The notes beneath the pieces are model-generated. The model worked only from the letters and a program-made list of their open reading frames with translations, searched no databases and had not been told where the DNA came from. From positions 62,001 to 126,000 of the forward strand of contig CALJVP010000001.1 of NCBI GenBank assembly GCA_937773605.1: DNA of 64,000 bases. The letters are read 5' to 3'. The position numbers and the translations under genes are program-made. This DNA comes from an uncultured SAR86 cluster bacterium. Its GTDB lineage: Bacteria > Pseudomonadota > Gammaproteobacteria > Magnimaribacterales > Magnimaribacteraceae. Shown here in pieces: positions 27,475 through 35,769 of the stretch. Position 1 is the stretch's first letter. The number at the start of each line of letters is the position of its first letter.

Positions 27475-28695
27475 ATGCAACTAGAATTCTCAGACAGATC
27501 AAAAGATCTACAAATTAGAATAGCCAAATTCCTTGATGACCATATTTATCCTGCTGAAGCAATTTATGCAGAGCAAATGGCCGAGTTCACAGAACAAGGT
27601 AATCGATGGCAAATACCTCAAATTATTGAAGACAAGAAAGAGATAGCTAAAAGTGAAGGGCTTTGGAATTTGTTTCTACCAGAGAACCCTCTAGGCGATG
27701 ACATGACCAATCTTGATTATGCTCCGTTGTGTGAACTAATGGGAAGATCTGGTATTGCAGGAGAGATATTCAATTGTTCTGCTCCTGATACTGGGAATAT
27801 GGAAGTGTTTGCAAAATATGCAAATGAAGAGCAACAAGATAGATGGCTAAAGCCTTTGCTTAATGGAGAAATACGTTCCGCTTTTGCAATGACTGAGCCC
27901 GCTGTAGCCTCATCAGATGCTACGAATATATGCTCCTCTGCAGTTTTGGATGGAGATGAGTACGTAATCAATGGAGAAAAATGGTGGACTTCAGGAGCTG
28001 GAGATCCAAGATGCAAAGTTCTAATTTTTATGTGTATGACTAACCCTGAAAATCCTAAACATCAGCGTCAATCACAAATTATAGTTCCCATGGACACTCC
28101 AGGAATAAAGATCGAAAAGATGATGCATGTCTTTGGATATGATGATGCCCCTCATGGTCACGGAAGAGTGAGTTTTAAAGACGTAAGAGTTCCAAAAGAA
28201 AATCTACTATTAGGAGAGGGTAGAGGTTTTGAAATATCTCAAGGTCGTTTAGGACCTGGAAGGATCCATCACTGCATGAGAACCATAGGTGTCATGGAAA
28301 GAGCTTTAGAACTTATGTGTAAGCGTGCTGAAGAGAGAGTTGCCTTTGGTAAGAAATTATCTGTTCTTGGAGCTAACTTTGACTACATAGCTGAAAGCAG
28401 AATTGATATAGAAACCTCTAGATTACTGACGTTGAATGCTGCGCATATGATGGATACGGTAGGCAATAAAGTCGCGAGAAGTGAAATTGCTCAAATCAAA
28501 GTACACGTTCCTATAGTGGCATGCAGGCTTATTGATCGAGCTATCCAGATTCATGGCGGAGGCGGAGTGAGTCAAGATTTCCCTCTTGCCAGCATGTACG
28601 CTCACATGAGAACGTTAAGGCTCGCAGATGGACCTGATGAAGTACACAGAAGAACTGTTGCCAGAGAAGAGTTAGGAAAATATACAAATAGTTAG
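27475..28695 (+). CDS. Acyl-CoA dehydrogenase (ACAD10/11-like)
   Basis: The 406-residue flavoprotein has [16 protein letters not shown] in the beta domain, [17 protein letters not shown], and a C-terminus with [21 protein letters not shown] and [17 protein letters not shown]. The GPDEVH ending is typical of the ACAD10/11-like group found in many proteobacteria, which act on longer or 4-hydroxylated acyl chains. A good ribosome site (AAGGAG) precedes the ATG. It is likely under the divergent LysR protein and ends at a strong terminator shared with the esterase gene. Confidence 0.93.
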   Translation: MQLEFSDRSKDLQIRIAKFLDDHIYPAEAIYAEQMAEFTEQGNRWQIPQIIEDKKEIAKSEGLWNLFLPENPLGDDMTNLDYAPLCELMGRSGIAGEIFNCSAPDTGNMEVFAKYANEEQQDRWLKPLLNGEIRSAFAMTEPAVASSDATNICSSAVLDGDEYVINGEKWWTSGAGDPRCKVLIFMCMTNPENPKHQRQSQIIVPMDTPGIKIEKMMHVFGYDDAPHGHGRVSFKDVRVPKENLLLGEGRGFEISQGRLGPGRIHHCMRTIGVMERALELMCKRAEERVAFGKKLSVLGANFDYIAESRIDIETSRLLTLNAAHMMDTVGNKVARSEIAQIKVHVPIVACRLIDRAIQIHGGGGVSQDFPLASMYAHMRTLRLADGPDEVHRRTVAREELGKYTNS

Positions 28696-28717
28696 GTATA
28701 TTTCTCTATGAAAAAAA

Positions 28718-28740
28718 GGCTCTTGAAGGAGCCTTTTTTT
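28718..28740. terminator. Bidirectional intrinsic terminator
   Basis: GGCTC (28718-28722), loop TTGAAG, GAGCC (28729-28733), followed by T7 on plus and preceded by A7 (T7 on minus). It separates the ACAD gene ending at 28695 from the convergent esterase gene. Confidence 0.92.
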
Positions 28741-29747
28741 TAAGTTATGTCTAAAAACTCTTTACTAATTTCTTCCAACGCTTTGTCAATTCCGGGAATA
28801 ATAGACATCGTTGCAAAACCGTGAATAAAGCCAAGATATTCTTTGTGAAAAACTTTAACATCTGAATTTTTGAGTTCCTCAGCATAAGCGTTCCCTTCAT
28901 CTCTTAATGGATCAAATCCAGCCGTTACAACAACTGCTGGAGGTAAGCCCTGTAAAGAACTTGCCAGTAACGGAGATACTAGGGGATCCATAACACTATC
29001 TTTTGATTGCAAGTATTGTTCTGCAAACCACTCCATGGCAACTTTGGTTAGCATAAAGCCTTCAGCACAATCTTCTTGGATTGATTTAGTTTTAAACTGT
29101 AAATCTGTTACTGGATAAATTAGGAGTTGAGCTCTGGGTAGATGTTGTTGTACTTCTTGCTGTTTTAAACAAATAGCTGCAGCAAGGTTTCCTCCGGCAC
29201 TGTCTCCTCCTACAGATATATTATTTTCCTCAACCTTTAGATCCGCAAAGTTATCTACAACCCAATTATAACCAGCAAGGCAATCATTGAAAGGAGTGGG
29301 GTATTTGTGTTCTGGTGACAATCTATAATCCACAGAAAATATCTTAAATCCTAACTTGAGGCAGAGACTCTCACATAATTCATTATGGGTTTCTACGCTG
29401 CCTATAACCCATCCTCCGCCATGAAAATAAACTAAAGCACCATGTATCTCAGCGTTGTCTAAAGGAGTATATTGTCTCACTAGAATATTCTCTGAACCAA
29501 CTGATATCTGATGATCTTCAGTAACAACTTTATTGTTGGGTTGCTGAGGGATTAATTTACTCTGTTCTAAATAAGATTCTCTAAATTGTTCGGCAGTGAG
29601 GGTCGAAAAATCAATCTCTCCCAAGGTATCTTGCGATAACATAAGTTGAAATGGTGGATGCAATTTTCTGTGTTCTAGTGTTATTTGCTTCTTTCTCGAA
29701 AGTAAAATAAGTATCCAGTTTGGAAGTTTTAGAAGAAAATTTATCAT
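28740..29747 (-). CDS. Alpha/beta hydrolase of the HSL family (acetyl-esterase-like)
   Basis: The 335-residue protein has the hormone-sensitive-lipase family signatures: oxyanion motif YFHGGGWVIGS and nucleophile GGDSAGGNLAAA (catalytic Ser). The acid DPLRDEG and the His HGFATM follow near the C-terminus. It would hydrolyse short to medium acyl esters. It is the last gene of the P450-ferredoxin-hydrolase run on the minus strand, 64 bases after the ferredoxin gene. It may process ester products, but that is inferred from location only. Confidence 0.9.
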   Translation of the reverse strand: MINFLLKLPNWILILLSRKKQITLEHRKLHPPFQLMLSQDTLGEIDFSTLTAEQFRESYLEQSKLIPQQPNNKVVTEDHQISVGSENILVRQYTPLDNAEIHGALVYFHGGGWVIGSVETHNELCESLCLKLGFKIFSVDYRLSPEHKYPTPFNDCLAGYNWVVDNFADLKVEENNISVGGDSAGGNLAAAICLKQQEVQQHLPRAQLLIYPVTDLQFKTKSIQEDCAEGFMLTKVAMEWFAEQYLQSKDSVMDPLVSPLLASSLQGLPPAVVVTAGFDPLRDEGNAYAEELKNSDVKVFHKEYLGFIHGFATMSIIPGIDKALEEISKEFLDIT

Positions 29748-29811
29748 ATCAATCTTGAGTTTCTTTATTAGAGATTACTCACTTTTTTTCTTAAAAAATT
29801 GCTCTTTAAAA

Positions 29812-30132
29812 TTAAAATTGTTCTTCTGGTAGTTTAACTGTGAGACCTTCAAGTTCTTCTGATATTTTAATTTGGCAAGATAGACGAGAATTAGATTTAA
29901 CATTTTCAGTGTACTCTAGCATTGAGTCTTCCATTTCACTTCTCTCCCCAACTTTAGATAACCAATTAGGCTCTACAAATACATGACAAGTACCACATGC
30001 ACAAAGACCACCGCAGTCAGCATCTATGCCCGGAACATTATTAGATATTGCTACTTCCATAAGGCTATCACCCTGATTAGCATTTATTTCATAATTATTT
30101 CCGTCGTGATCAATAAATATTACTTTGGTCAT
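29812..30132 (-). CDS. [2Fe-2S] ferredoxin (adrenodoxin/putidaredoxin type)
   Basis: The 106-residue protein has the cluster-binding pattern DCGGLCACGTCHVFV (CX5CX2C) with the fourth Cys in RLSCQI. This is the vertebrate-type ferredoxin class that delivers electrons to bacterial P450s. It starts 11 bases after the P450 gene and is surely co-transcribed. No ferredoxin reductase lies adjacent, so a reductase from elsewhere must serve it. Confidence 0.94.
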   Translation of the reverse strand: MTKVIFIDHDGNNYEINANQGDSLMEVAISNNVPGIDADCGGLCACGTCHVFVEPNWLSKVGERSEMEDSMLEYTENVKSNSRLSCQIKISEELEGLTVKLPEEQF

Positions 30133-30143
30133 ATTTTTCGGTT

Positions 30144-31400
30144 CTACTTTTTATGGACTTTTACAGGAACATTGCTGTAACCCATAACAAAATTAGATAA
30201 AACTCGTTCAGGTTCTCCGGTCATTTCTATGCGATCAAAGCGTCTAAGAATTTCTTCCCAAAGAATACGAAGCTGCATCTCTCCTACACGATTTCCCATA
30301 CATCTATGTATACCAAAACCAAAAGAGAGATGATGTCTCGCTTTATTTCGATCAATAATGAACGCATCTGGGCTTTCAATGACTTCCTCGTCTCGATTTC
30401 CGGAAACGTACCACATAACGACTTTATCTCCCTTACGAATTTTATGTCCTTTAAATTCAACATCCTCAAGTGCTGTTCGTCTCATATGCCCTAAGGGAGT
30501 CTGGTATCTAATGATTTCAGAGACCATATTAGGAATTAGAGAGCTATCATCCTTCAACTTTTCATACTCTTTTGGGTTACGATTTAATTCCACTACTCCA
30601 GCAGAAATTGAGTTTCTAGTTGTATCATTGCCCCCAACAATAAGAAGAATGAGATTGCCTAAGAATTCCATAGGGTCATTGATCATGTCTTTAGTATCTT
30701 CCCCATGAGCAAGCATAGATATGAAGTCAAATTTTCTTGGCTCAGCTGCTCGTTGATACCAAAGCTTACTGAAATAGGCCAGACACTCCTGAAGAACTTC
30801 TTGCCTTTGATTCATGTCTACTTCAATCCCAACAGTTTCTGAGGTTGTTGCAACATCTGACCAATAAGGGAGGAGGTGTCTGTCCTCAAAAGGAAAGTCA
30901 AATAAAGTAGCCAACATTTGCGTCGTTAACTCTTTGGATACCAGCTCCACCCAATTAAAATCTTCATTATCAGGTAAATCATCAAGAATATTTCCGACTC
31001 TTTGCCTTATGATTACCTCTAGTTCAGATAATTGAGTAGGGGCTACCACAGGTTGAACAGCTTTGCGTTGAACATCGTGCTTTGGTTGGTCCATTGCTAT
31101 GAACATAGGGGTTACTAATTCTGGCTGAGCATCACCTATAACAATATTAGTCTCAGAAGAAAATCGTTTATGGTCACTGTCTATTGCAACGATATCGTGA
31201 AATTTTGTTATTGACCAGAATGGTCCAAATTGACTTTCGGGACAATAGTGAACTGGTGATTCCTTTCTTAATCGACGAAAGTATTCTCCGTGCAGATTGC
31301 TTTCAAAAATCTCTGCTTTGGACACATCAAAGGTTTCTAGAGGTAAATCCCAAGGGTCAGGAATTGAGTTTTCTTTTTTTAAAAATGATTCTTCTTTCAT
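30144..31400 (-). CDS. Cytochrome P450, CYP153-like
   Basis: The product (418 residues from ATG 31400) has the P450 core: GGNDTTRNS in the I helix, the ExxR motif in EIIRYQTP and the heme-thiolate loop FGFGIHRCMGNRVGEMQLR. The heme loop and the ILWEEILRRF that follows closely resemble CYP153 soluble alkane/fatty-acid omega-hydroxylases. ATG 31400 is preferred over an in-frame TTG at 31430 because GGGGAG sits about 6 bases before it. It heads an operon with its ferredoxin. It may hydroxylate alkanes, fatty acids or terpenoid side chains; the substrate is not proven. Confidence 0.92.
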   Translation of the reverse strand: MKEESFLKKENSIPDPWDLPLETFDVSKAEIFESNLHGEYFRRLRKESPVHYCPESQFGPFWSITKFHDIVAIDSDHKRFSSETNIVIGDAQPELVTPMFIAMDQPKHDVQRKAVQPVVAPTQLSELEVIIRQRVGNILDDLPDNEDFNWVELVSKELTTQMLATLFDFPFEDRHLLPYWSDVATTSETVGIEVDMNQRQEVLQECLAYFSKLWYQRAAEPRKFDFISMLAHGEDTKDMINDPMEFLGNLILLIVGGNDTTRNSISAGVVELNRNPKEYEKLKDDSSLIPNMVSEIIRYQTPLGHMRRTALEDVEFKGHKIRKGDKVVMWYVSGNRDEEVIESPDAFIIDRNKARHHLSFGFGIHRCMGNRVGEMQLRILWEEILRRFDRIEMTGEPERVLSNFVMGYSNVPVKVHKK

Positions 31401-31555
31401 GTGGTTCTCCCCAGTTTGGTCTGATGCCAATAAATACCAATTTATCTTATCCTAATTCATCAGTTAATCACTAACTTAAGAGTTTTCTAGTTTAATTTTT
31501 TGGAAGTGAATTAGCTCGTAAAAATTTTGTACTTAGATAAAATGCCAAGTTCAGA

Positions 31556-31632
31556 AGACACGTAGCTCAGTTGGTTAGAGTATCTCGGTGACATCGAGAG
31601 GGTCGGTGGTTCGAATCCACTCGTGTCTACCA
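31556..31632 (+). tRNA. tRNA-Val (anticodon GAC)
   Basis: A 77-nt cloverleaf with acceptor AGACACG/CGTGTCT, the D-arm GCTC...GAGT, anticodon stem TCTCG/CGAGA and loop GTGACAT (anticodon GAC), T-loop TTCGAAT and encoded CCA. Confidence 0.95.
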
Positions 31633-31710
31633 CTCCTTACATTTACTTAAATTTTAATAAATTATGAGGCTTATGTTATTCTTTTAGCTCATTAAAAAAT
31701 GGAGACAACA

Positions 31711-32076
31711 ATGACTAAAATAATTACTCTTTTAACATTATCAATTCTATCTTTCGGTATAAATGCATCTGCAGTTGCAATTTACACTTGTGACCTAGAG
31801 GAAGGAAAAACCCTTGATGAAGTTAAGGCAGCGAACTCGAAATGGGTTAAGGCTGTCAATAATCTTTATGAATCAGAAGTATCTAGTTATGTACTAGAAC
31901 CTATTGTGTCTCCTGACATGGAGGGTTTTACCTTTATAGACACTTACACAGACGAAGTGGCTTGGGCGACAGTAAACAGAGAGATCAGATCTGGAGCCCT
32001 TTCTGAACTATCAGATCTATTTGAAGGTTTAAGTGAATGTCCTTCAGTAACTCTTCACAACTCTGAAGAAAGTTAA
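31711..32076 (+). CDS. Small secreted protein, unknown function
   Basis: The 121-residue protein starts with a clear Sec signal peptide (residues about 1-23, ending INASAVA). ATG 31711 is preferred to ATG 31699 because GGAG lies 7 bases before it and the signal then starts properly (MTKIITLL). The mature part has a CDLEEGKTLDEV start and a later Cys in LSECPSV, which could form one disulfide. Resemblance to a known domain is not clear; the layout is like small periplasmic ferredoxin-fold proteins. It is 30 bases before the hydrolase gene. Confidence 0.7.
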   Translation: MTKIITLLTLSILSFGINASAVAIYTCDLEEGKTLDEVKAANSKWVKAVNNLYESEVSSYVLEPIVSPDMEGFTFIDTYTDEVAWATVNREIRSGALSELSDLFEGLSECPSVTLHNSEES

Positions 32077-32106
32077 ATCAACTAATTGAAACTTAATCTT
32101 AATTCT

Positions 32107-32970
32107 ATGAAAAAAATAATACTATTTTTTATAATTCTTTTCCCTTTAAGTGCTTACTCTGATTACACGGTTGATCAAGAAACCATTAACTTTGATTCTA
32201 ATGGAGTTTCTATTGCTTATACCGTAGCAGGGGAAGAAAACGTAACTCCTGTCTTAATGGTCATGGGACTTATGGCGTCACATAGGCTTTGGGGGGAATA
32301 TTTGGTTAATGGGTTAGTCGATGCTGGTTATAAAGTTATACTTTTTGACAACAGGGACACTGGAGACTCAGAAAACTTAGATAGACTCGGTAAGCCAAAT
32401 ATTTATTGGAAATTTGCTTTAAGTTACATGGGCATCGGCTTCAGTGCTCCTTATACTTTGGACGATATGGCCGCTGATGGGATAAGAGTCTTGGATGAGC
32501 TCAACATAGATAATGCCCATATCGTTGGAGCCTCGATGGGCGGAATGATTGCACAGACAATTGCATCATCTTATCCGGAACGAACCAAAAGTCTGGTCTC
32601 AATCATGTCGACTTCTGGAGCAAGGCATTTACCTGAAATGTCTCAGCAGAATCAAGATAATTTTAGCGGTGTAGGAGATTTAGATTTAGATCAAGTGCAT
32701 GCTTACGGGTTCTATCCAGAAGCTATGGGCAGGCAGATGACTGCTATTTTACAAGCAGGAGACAGGTCGGATCAGATTAAGACAATATCAGTTCCTACTC
32801 TAATTCAACATGGAGTAAACGACACTTTGTTGCCGGTTGAGCATGGAAAGCACACTGCTGAATTAATACAAGGCTCTGAAATAATTATTTATGATGGTAT
32901 GGGTCATAATTTACCGGATGAGGTGGTACCTACCGTTCTGTCTGATATGTTAAGTTTTTTTGATAGATGA
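32107..32970 (+). CDS. Secreted alpha/beta hydrolase
   Basis: The 287-residue protein has an N-terminal signal peptide (about 1-17) and an alpha/beta-hydrolase fold: VMGLMASHRLW oxyanion strand, DNRDTGDS, nucleophile GASMGGMIAQ (Ser), late acid in NDTLLPVEH and catalytic His in GMGHNLP. It resembles proline-iminopeptidase/esterase-like hydrolases. The start is ATG 32107 rather than the TTG 21 bases upstream, since the ATG gives a proper signal sequence. It overlaps the amidohydrolase gene by 4 bases (ATGA), implying coupling. Confidence 0.85.
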   Translation: MKKIILFFIILFPLSAYSDYTVDQETINFDSNGVSIAYTVAGEENVTPVLMVMGLMASHRLWGEYLVNGLVDAGYKVILFDNRDTGDSENLDRLGKPNIYWKFALSYMGIGFSAPYTLDDMAADGIRVLDELNIDNAHIVGASMGGMIAQTIASSYPERTKSLVSIMSTSGARHLPEMSQQNQDNFSGVGDLDLDQVHAYGFYPEAMGRQMTAILQAGDRSDQIKTISVPTLIQHGVNDTLLPVEHGKHTAELIQGSEIIIYDGMGHNLPDEVVPTVLSDMLSFFDR

Positions 32971-34607
32971 TCACGGTTTTCCCAGCTAAATCTATTATCA
33001 CTATGAATGCTTCCATGCCAAGTGCCGAAGCAGTAGCAGTTAGAGACGGAAAAATTATAGAGACCGGAACCCTTGAATCACTTCAGCCTTGGCTGAGTAA
33101 GCATGATCATGAGATAGACGAACAATTTAAGAACTCATTCATAGTTCCAGGCTTAATTGACCCTCACCTTCATCCTTCAATGGCTGCTGTACTTTTGCCA
33201 ACTTACTTTATAACTGCGATGGAGTGGAAGATGCCTTGGGGAACAACACCAGCCACTAGGTCACCAACCGAATATGATGAACGTCTAAAAGAAGCTCTCA
33301 GTAAGCCTACTCACGGGGAATTATTTATAACCTGGGGGCATCATAATTTGTGGCATGGGCCTATTTCTCGTTCTCGTTTAAATTCCATTGATTCAAAAAC
33401 ACCTATAGTTGTATGGAATCGATCGTTCCACGAAGTATGCATGAATGATGCTGCTTTGGAATTATTAGAAATAAAACAAGAAGACGTAGAGAATGCTACT
33501 CAAATAGATTTTGAAAAAGGACGCTTTTACGAAATAGGTCTTGGTTATGCCATCCAAAAGCTCAATCCTTATATATTGGCGCCTGAGGTTTTTAAAGAAG
33601 GTTTGCTGAAACTAAAAGAAGTTGTTCATTTTGGTGGACAAACAACTATTGCTGACATGGCCGTGGGTCTATTTGATTTTGAAGCAGAATTGAACACTCA
33701 AGCTGCTCTTTACGAAAATGAAGATACTCCCTTTAGAGTTGAATTGATTGCTCACGCAACTGTTATGCAAAAGGGTAACTCCGTAGAGCAAGCTGAAGAA
33801 TTAATTGCCAAGCTTCCCGAAAGGAATTCTCACAGATTAAATTTTGGAAAAAGGGTAAAACTTTTTACCGATGGCGCTTTTTTTTCGCAAGTAGCGCAAT
33901 TAATGGAACCAGGATACATAGACGGCCATCATGGAGAATGGCTGAGTACCCCTGAGCAGTTTGAAGACAATGCAAGAGTCTTTTGGAATAAGGGGTATGC
34001 AATACACGTTCATTGCACTGGAGATTTAGGCTTGGAGCTGGCAGTCGACACTCTAGAAAAAATGCAGGATGAAAGGCCCCGCTTTAACCATGGATTTACC
34101 ATAGAGCATTTCGGTCTATCCACACCGGAGCAGATATTTAGATTATCAAAACTGGGTGCTAATATTTCGGCTAATGCTTATTACGTTCATGAACTTTCTG
34201 ATATTTATTCTAACGACTCAGTTGGCTTCGAAAGAGCATCATCTATGGCGAGAGTAGGGACCAGTTTCAGAGAGGGCATTACAACAACATTACATTCGGA
34301 TTTTACAATGGCACCTGCTCAGCCTTTGATGAGCATGTGGGTAGCTGTAAACAGAGTTAATGAAAAAGGAAATGTGATGTGTGAAGAAGAAAGAATTACA
34401 CCTCAACAGGGATTAGAAGCAATCACTATCAATGCTGCAAGGGTGTTAGGTCTTGATCATGAAATAGGAAGCATAAGAGCTGGAAAAAAAGCTGACTTTA
34501 CAGTTTTACAAGAAAATCCTCTAGAAATAGACCCTTTAAAGATTAAAGATATAGAAATTAAGGCAACTGTTTTTGAAGGAAAAGTATTCAATATAAAAAC
34601 ACAATGA
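32967..34607 (+). CDS. Metal-dependent amidohydrolase (YtcJ-like, amidohydro_3)
   Basis: The 546-residue protein has the amidohydrolase barrel with DPHLHPSMA (HxH metal site), HVHCTGDLGLELA, EHFGL and HSDFTMAP. A beta-sandwich rebuilt from both ends (VRDGKIIETG at the N-terminus; IRAGKKADFTVL at the C-terminus) is also present. It hydrolyses an amide or related C-N bond in an unknown substrate. It overlaps both neighbours by 4 bases, placing it in an operon with a secreted hydrolase and a COG0523 metallochaperone-like GTPase. That pairing suggests its zinc or other metal may be delivered by the GTPase. Confidence 0.88.
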   Translation: MITVFPAKSIITMNASMPSAEAVAVRDGKIIETGTLESLQPWLSKHDHEIDEQFKNSFIVPGLIDPHLHPSMAAVLLPTYFITAMEWKMPWGTTPATRSPTEYDERLKEALSKPTHGELFITWGHHNLWHGPISRSRLNSIDSKTPIVVWNRSFHEVCMNDAALELLEIKQEDVENATQIDFEKGRFYEIGLGYAIQKLNPYILAPEVFKEGLLKLKEVVHFGGQTTIADMAVGLFDFEAELNTQAALYENEDTPFRVELIAHATVMQKGNSVEQAEELIAKLPERNSHRLNFGKRVKLFTDGAFFSQVAQLMEPGYIDGHHGEWLSTPEQFEDNARVFWNKGYAIHVHCTGDLGLELAVDTLEKMQDERPRFNHGFTIEHFGLSTPEQIFRLSKLGANISANAYYVHELSDIYSNDSVGFERASSMARVGTSFREGITTTLHSDFTMAPAQPLMSMWVAVNRVNEKGNVMCEEERITPQQGLEAITINAARVLGLDHEIGSIRAGKKADFTVLQENPLEIDPLKIKDIEIKATVFEGKVFNIKTQ

Positions 34608-35428
34608 TCCCAGTAACGGTTGTAGCAGGTTATTTGGGCTCAGGTAAAACAACTTTAATAAATAAATTCTTAAAAGAAGCCGAGTCGCCAATTGCCGTAC
34701 TTGTAAACGATTTCGGTGAATTAAATATAGACGCTGAATTGATAGACAATCAAGAGTCTCTAACTTTGTCTCTTACTAATGGATGCGTTTGTTGCAAGTT
34801 ATCTGATGATATAGGTGTTTCTTTAGAATCTCTTAAAGGCAAAGATATCACCGCTGTCATCATTGAAGCTAGTGGTATTTCCCTGCCTATAAATATTGCA
34901 AATTATGGTCTGAGCTGGCCTGGTTTTTCACTAAAGGGGATTTTAGCTTTAGCAGATGGCCAAAGTATTGGCAGTTTACTGGAAGATAAATTTGTTGGTT
35001 ATACAGTAAAGGGACAAATTGAACAGGCGGATGCAATACTCTTAAACAGAAGTTCAGGTCTGTCGTTAGAAGTTCTAAAAGGACTAAACGAAAATATTTT
35101 CTTAGAAGAAGAAGTCTCAAATTATACAGACCTGTTATCGGCTAAGTATTATGCAAATCATTTCATAGGAGATAGTCCTAAGGAGCACGCATCTTTTCAG
35201 TCTTCTATTTTTACTTCAAATAAACCTATTAAAAGAGATGATATTAAAAAATACCTTCTTTTAAATCCAAACATACAAAGAGCAAAAGGGTGGGTTTGTG
35301 AGGAAAACGGTATTTATTCCTTATTGCAAATGACTCCCAGCGGATGTAATTTCTCTCCATCTAGTTTTAAGAGCCAAACCAGGATTGTATTTATTTATAC
35401 AGGTAAATTATCTCCATTTGAGTTCTAA
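34604..35428 (+). CDS. CobW/COG0523 GTPase (metallochaperone family)
   Basis: The 274-residue protein has Walker A GYLGSGKTTL, the metal-binding motif GCVCC (in NGCVCCKLSDD) and the VNDFGELNIDAELI switch segment. These define COG0523 GTPases, which insert or traffic metals (Zn, Co, Ni). The C-terminal CobW domain is short. The start overlaps the amidohydrolase stop by 4 bases, pointing to functional coupling. Which metal and client are involved is inference. Confidence 0.9.
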   Translation: MIPVTVVAGYLGSGKTTLINKFLKEAESPIAVLVNDFGELNIDAELIDNQESLTLSLTNGCVCCKLSDDIGVSLESLKGKDITAVIIEASGISLPINIANYGLSWPGFSLKGILALADGQSIGSLLEDKFVGYTVKGQIEQADAILLNRSSGLSLEVLKGLNENIFLEEEVSNYTDLLSAKYYANHFIGDSPKEHASFQSSIFTSNKPIKRDDIKKYLLLNPNIQRAKGWVCEENGIYSLLQMTPSGCNFSPSSFKSQTRIVFIYTGKLSPFEF

Positions 35429-35512
35429 AGAAATCTTTAACGGAATATAAATTATTATAAGAGGACATGCAGACCACCTTAGGTGTTCTGATATTAGGGA
35501 CTTTTACCTTAG

Positions 35513-35650
35513 CTAATACTTTTTTTGTTTAAGCTTCTTTAGTCTAGCGTAAAGTCTTTCCTTCTTTTCCTTTTGAAGAGTTTTGATTGCGTGACGATGA
35601 TTTCTCGCCTTTTGATCTGATTGCATCCTTTCAGCTTTAGAATTGCTCAT
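35513..35650 (-). CDS. Small basic protein, unknown function
   Basis: A 45-residue frame opens at ATG 35650 (MSNSKAERMQSDQKARNHRH) and ends at TAG 35513. It is rich in Lys, Arg and Gln, with a C-terminal RLKKLKQKKY, and looks like an RNA- or DNA-binding peptide. It fills most of the 341-base gap between the cobW and msr genes and is shorter than usual cutoffs. No family is recognised. The coding nature rests on the clean frame and protein-like, strongly charged composition. Confidence 0.55.
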   Translation of the reverse strand: MSNSKAERMQSDQKARNHRHAIKTLQKEKKERLYARLKKLKQKKY

Positions 35651-35769
35651 AGAATCACTCTTTTATTATCACTATTTACTATATCAACTTGGTCTTTAGT
35701 TTCAATAATTGTTTCTAAGTATTTACAAATACAAAAGTTTAAAAAGTAATTCTTAATACTCCACAAATC

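Noticed and set aside
30284-30708. Overlapping frames on both strands within the P450 gene
   Set aside because: They lie within a well-supported P450 and lack ribosome sites or motifs.
35470-35490. Imperfect hairpin after the COG0523 gene as terminator
   Set aside because: One mismatch, a short loop and no T tail on either strand.
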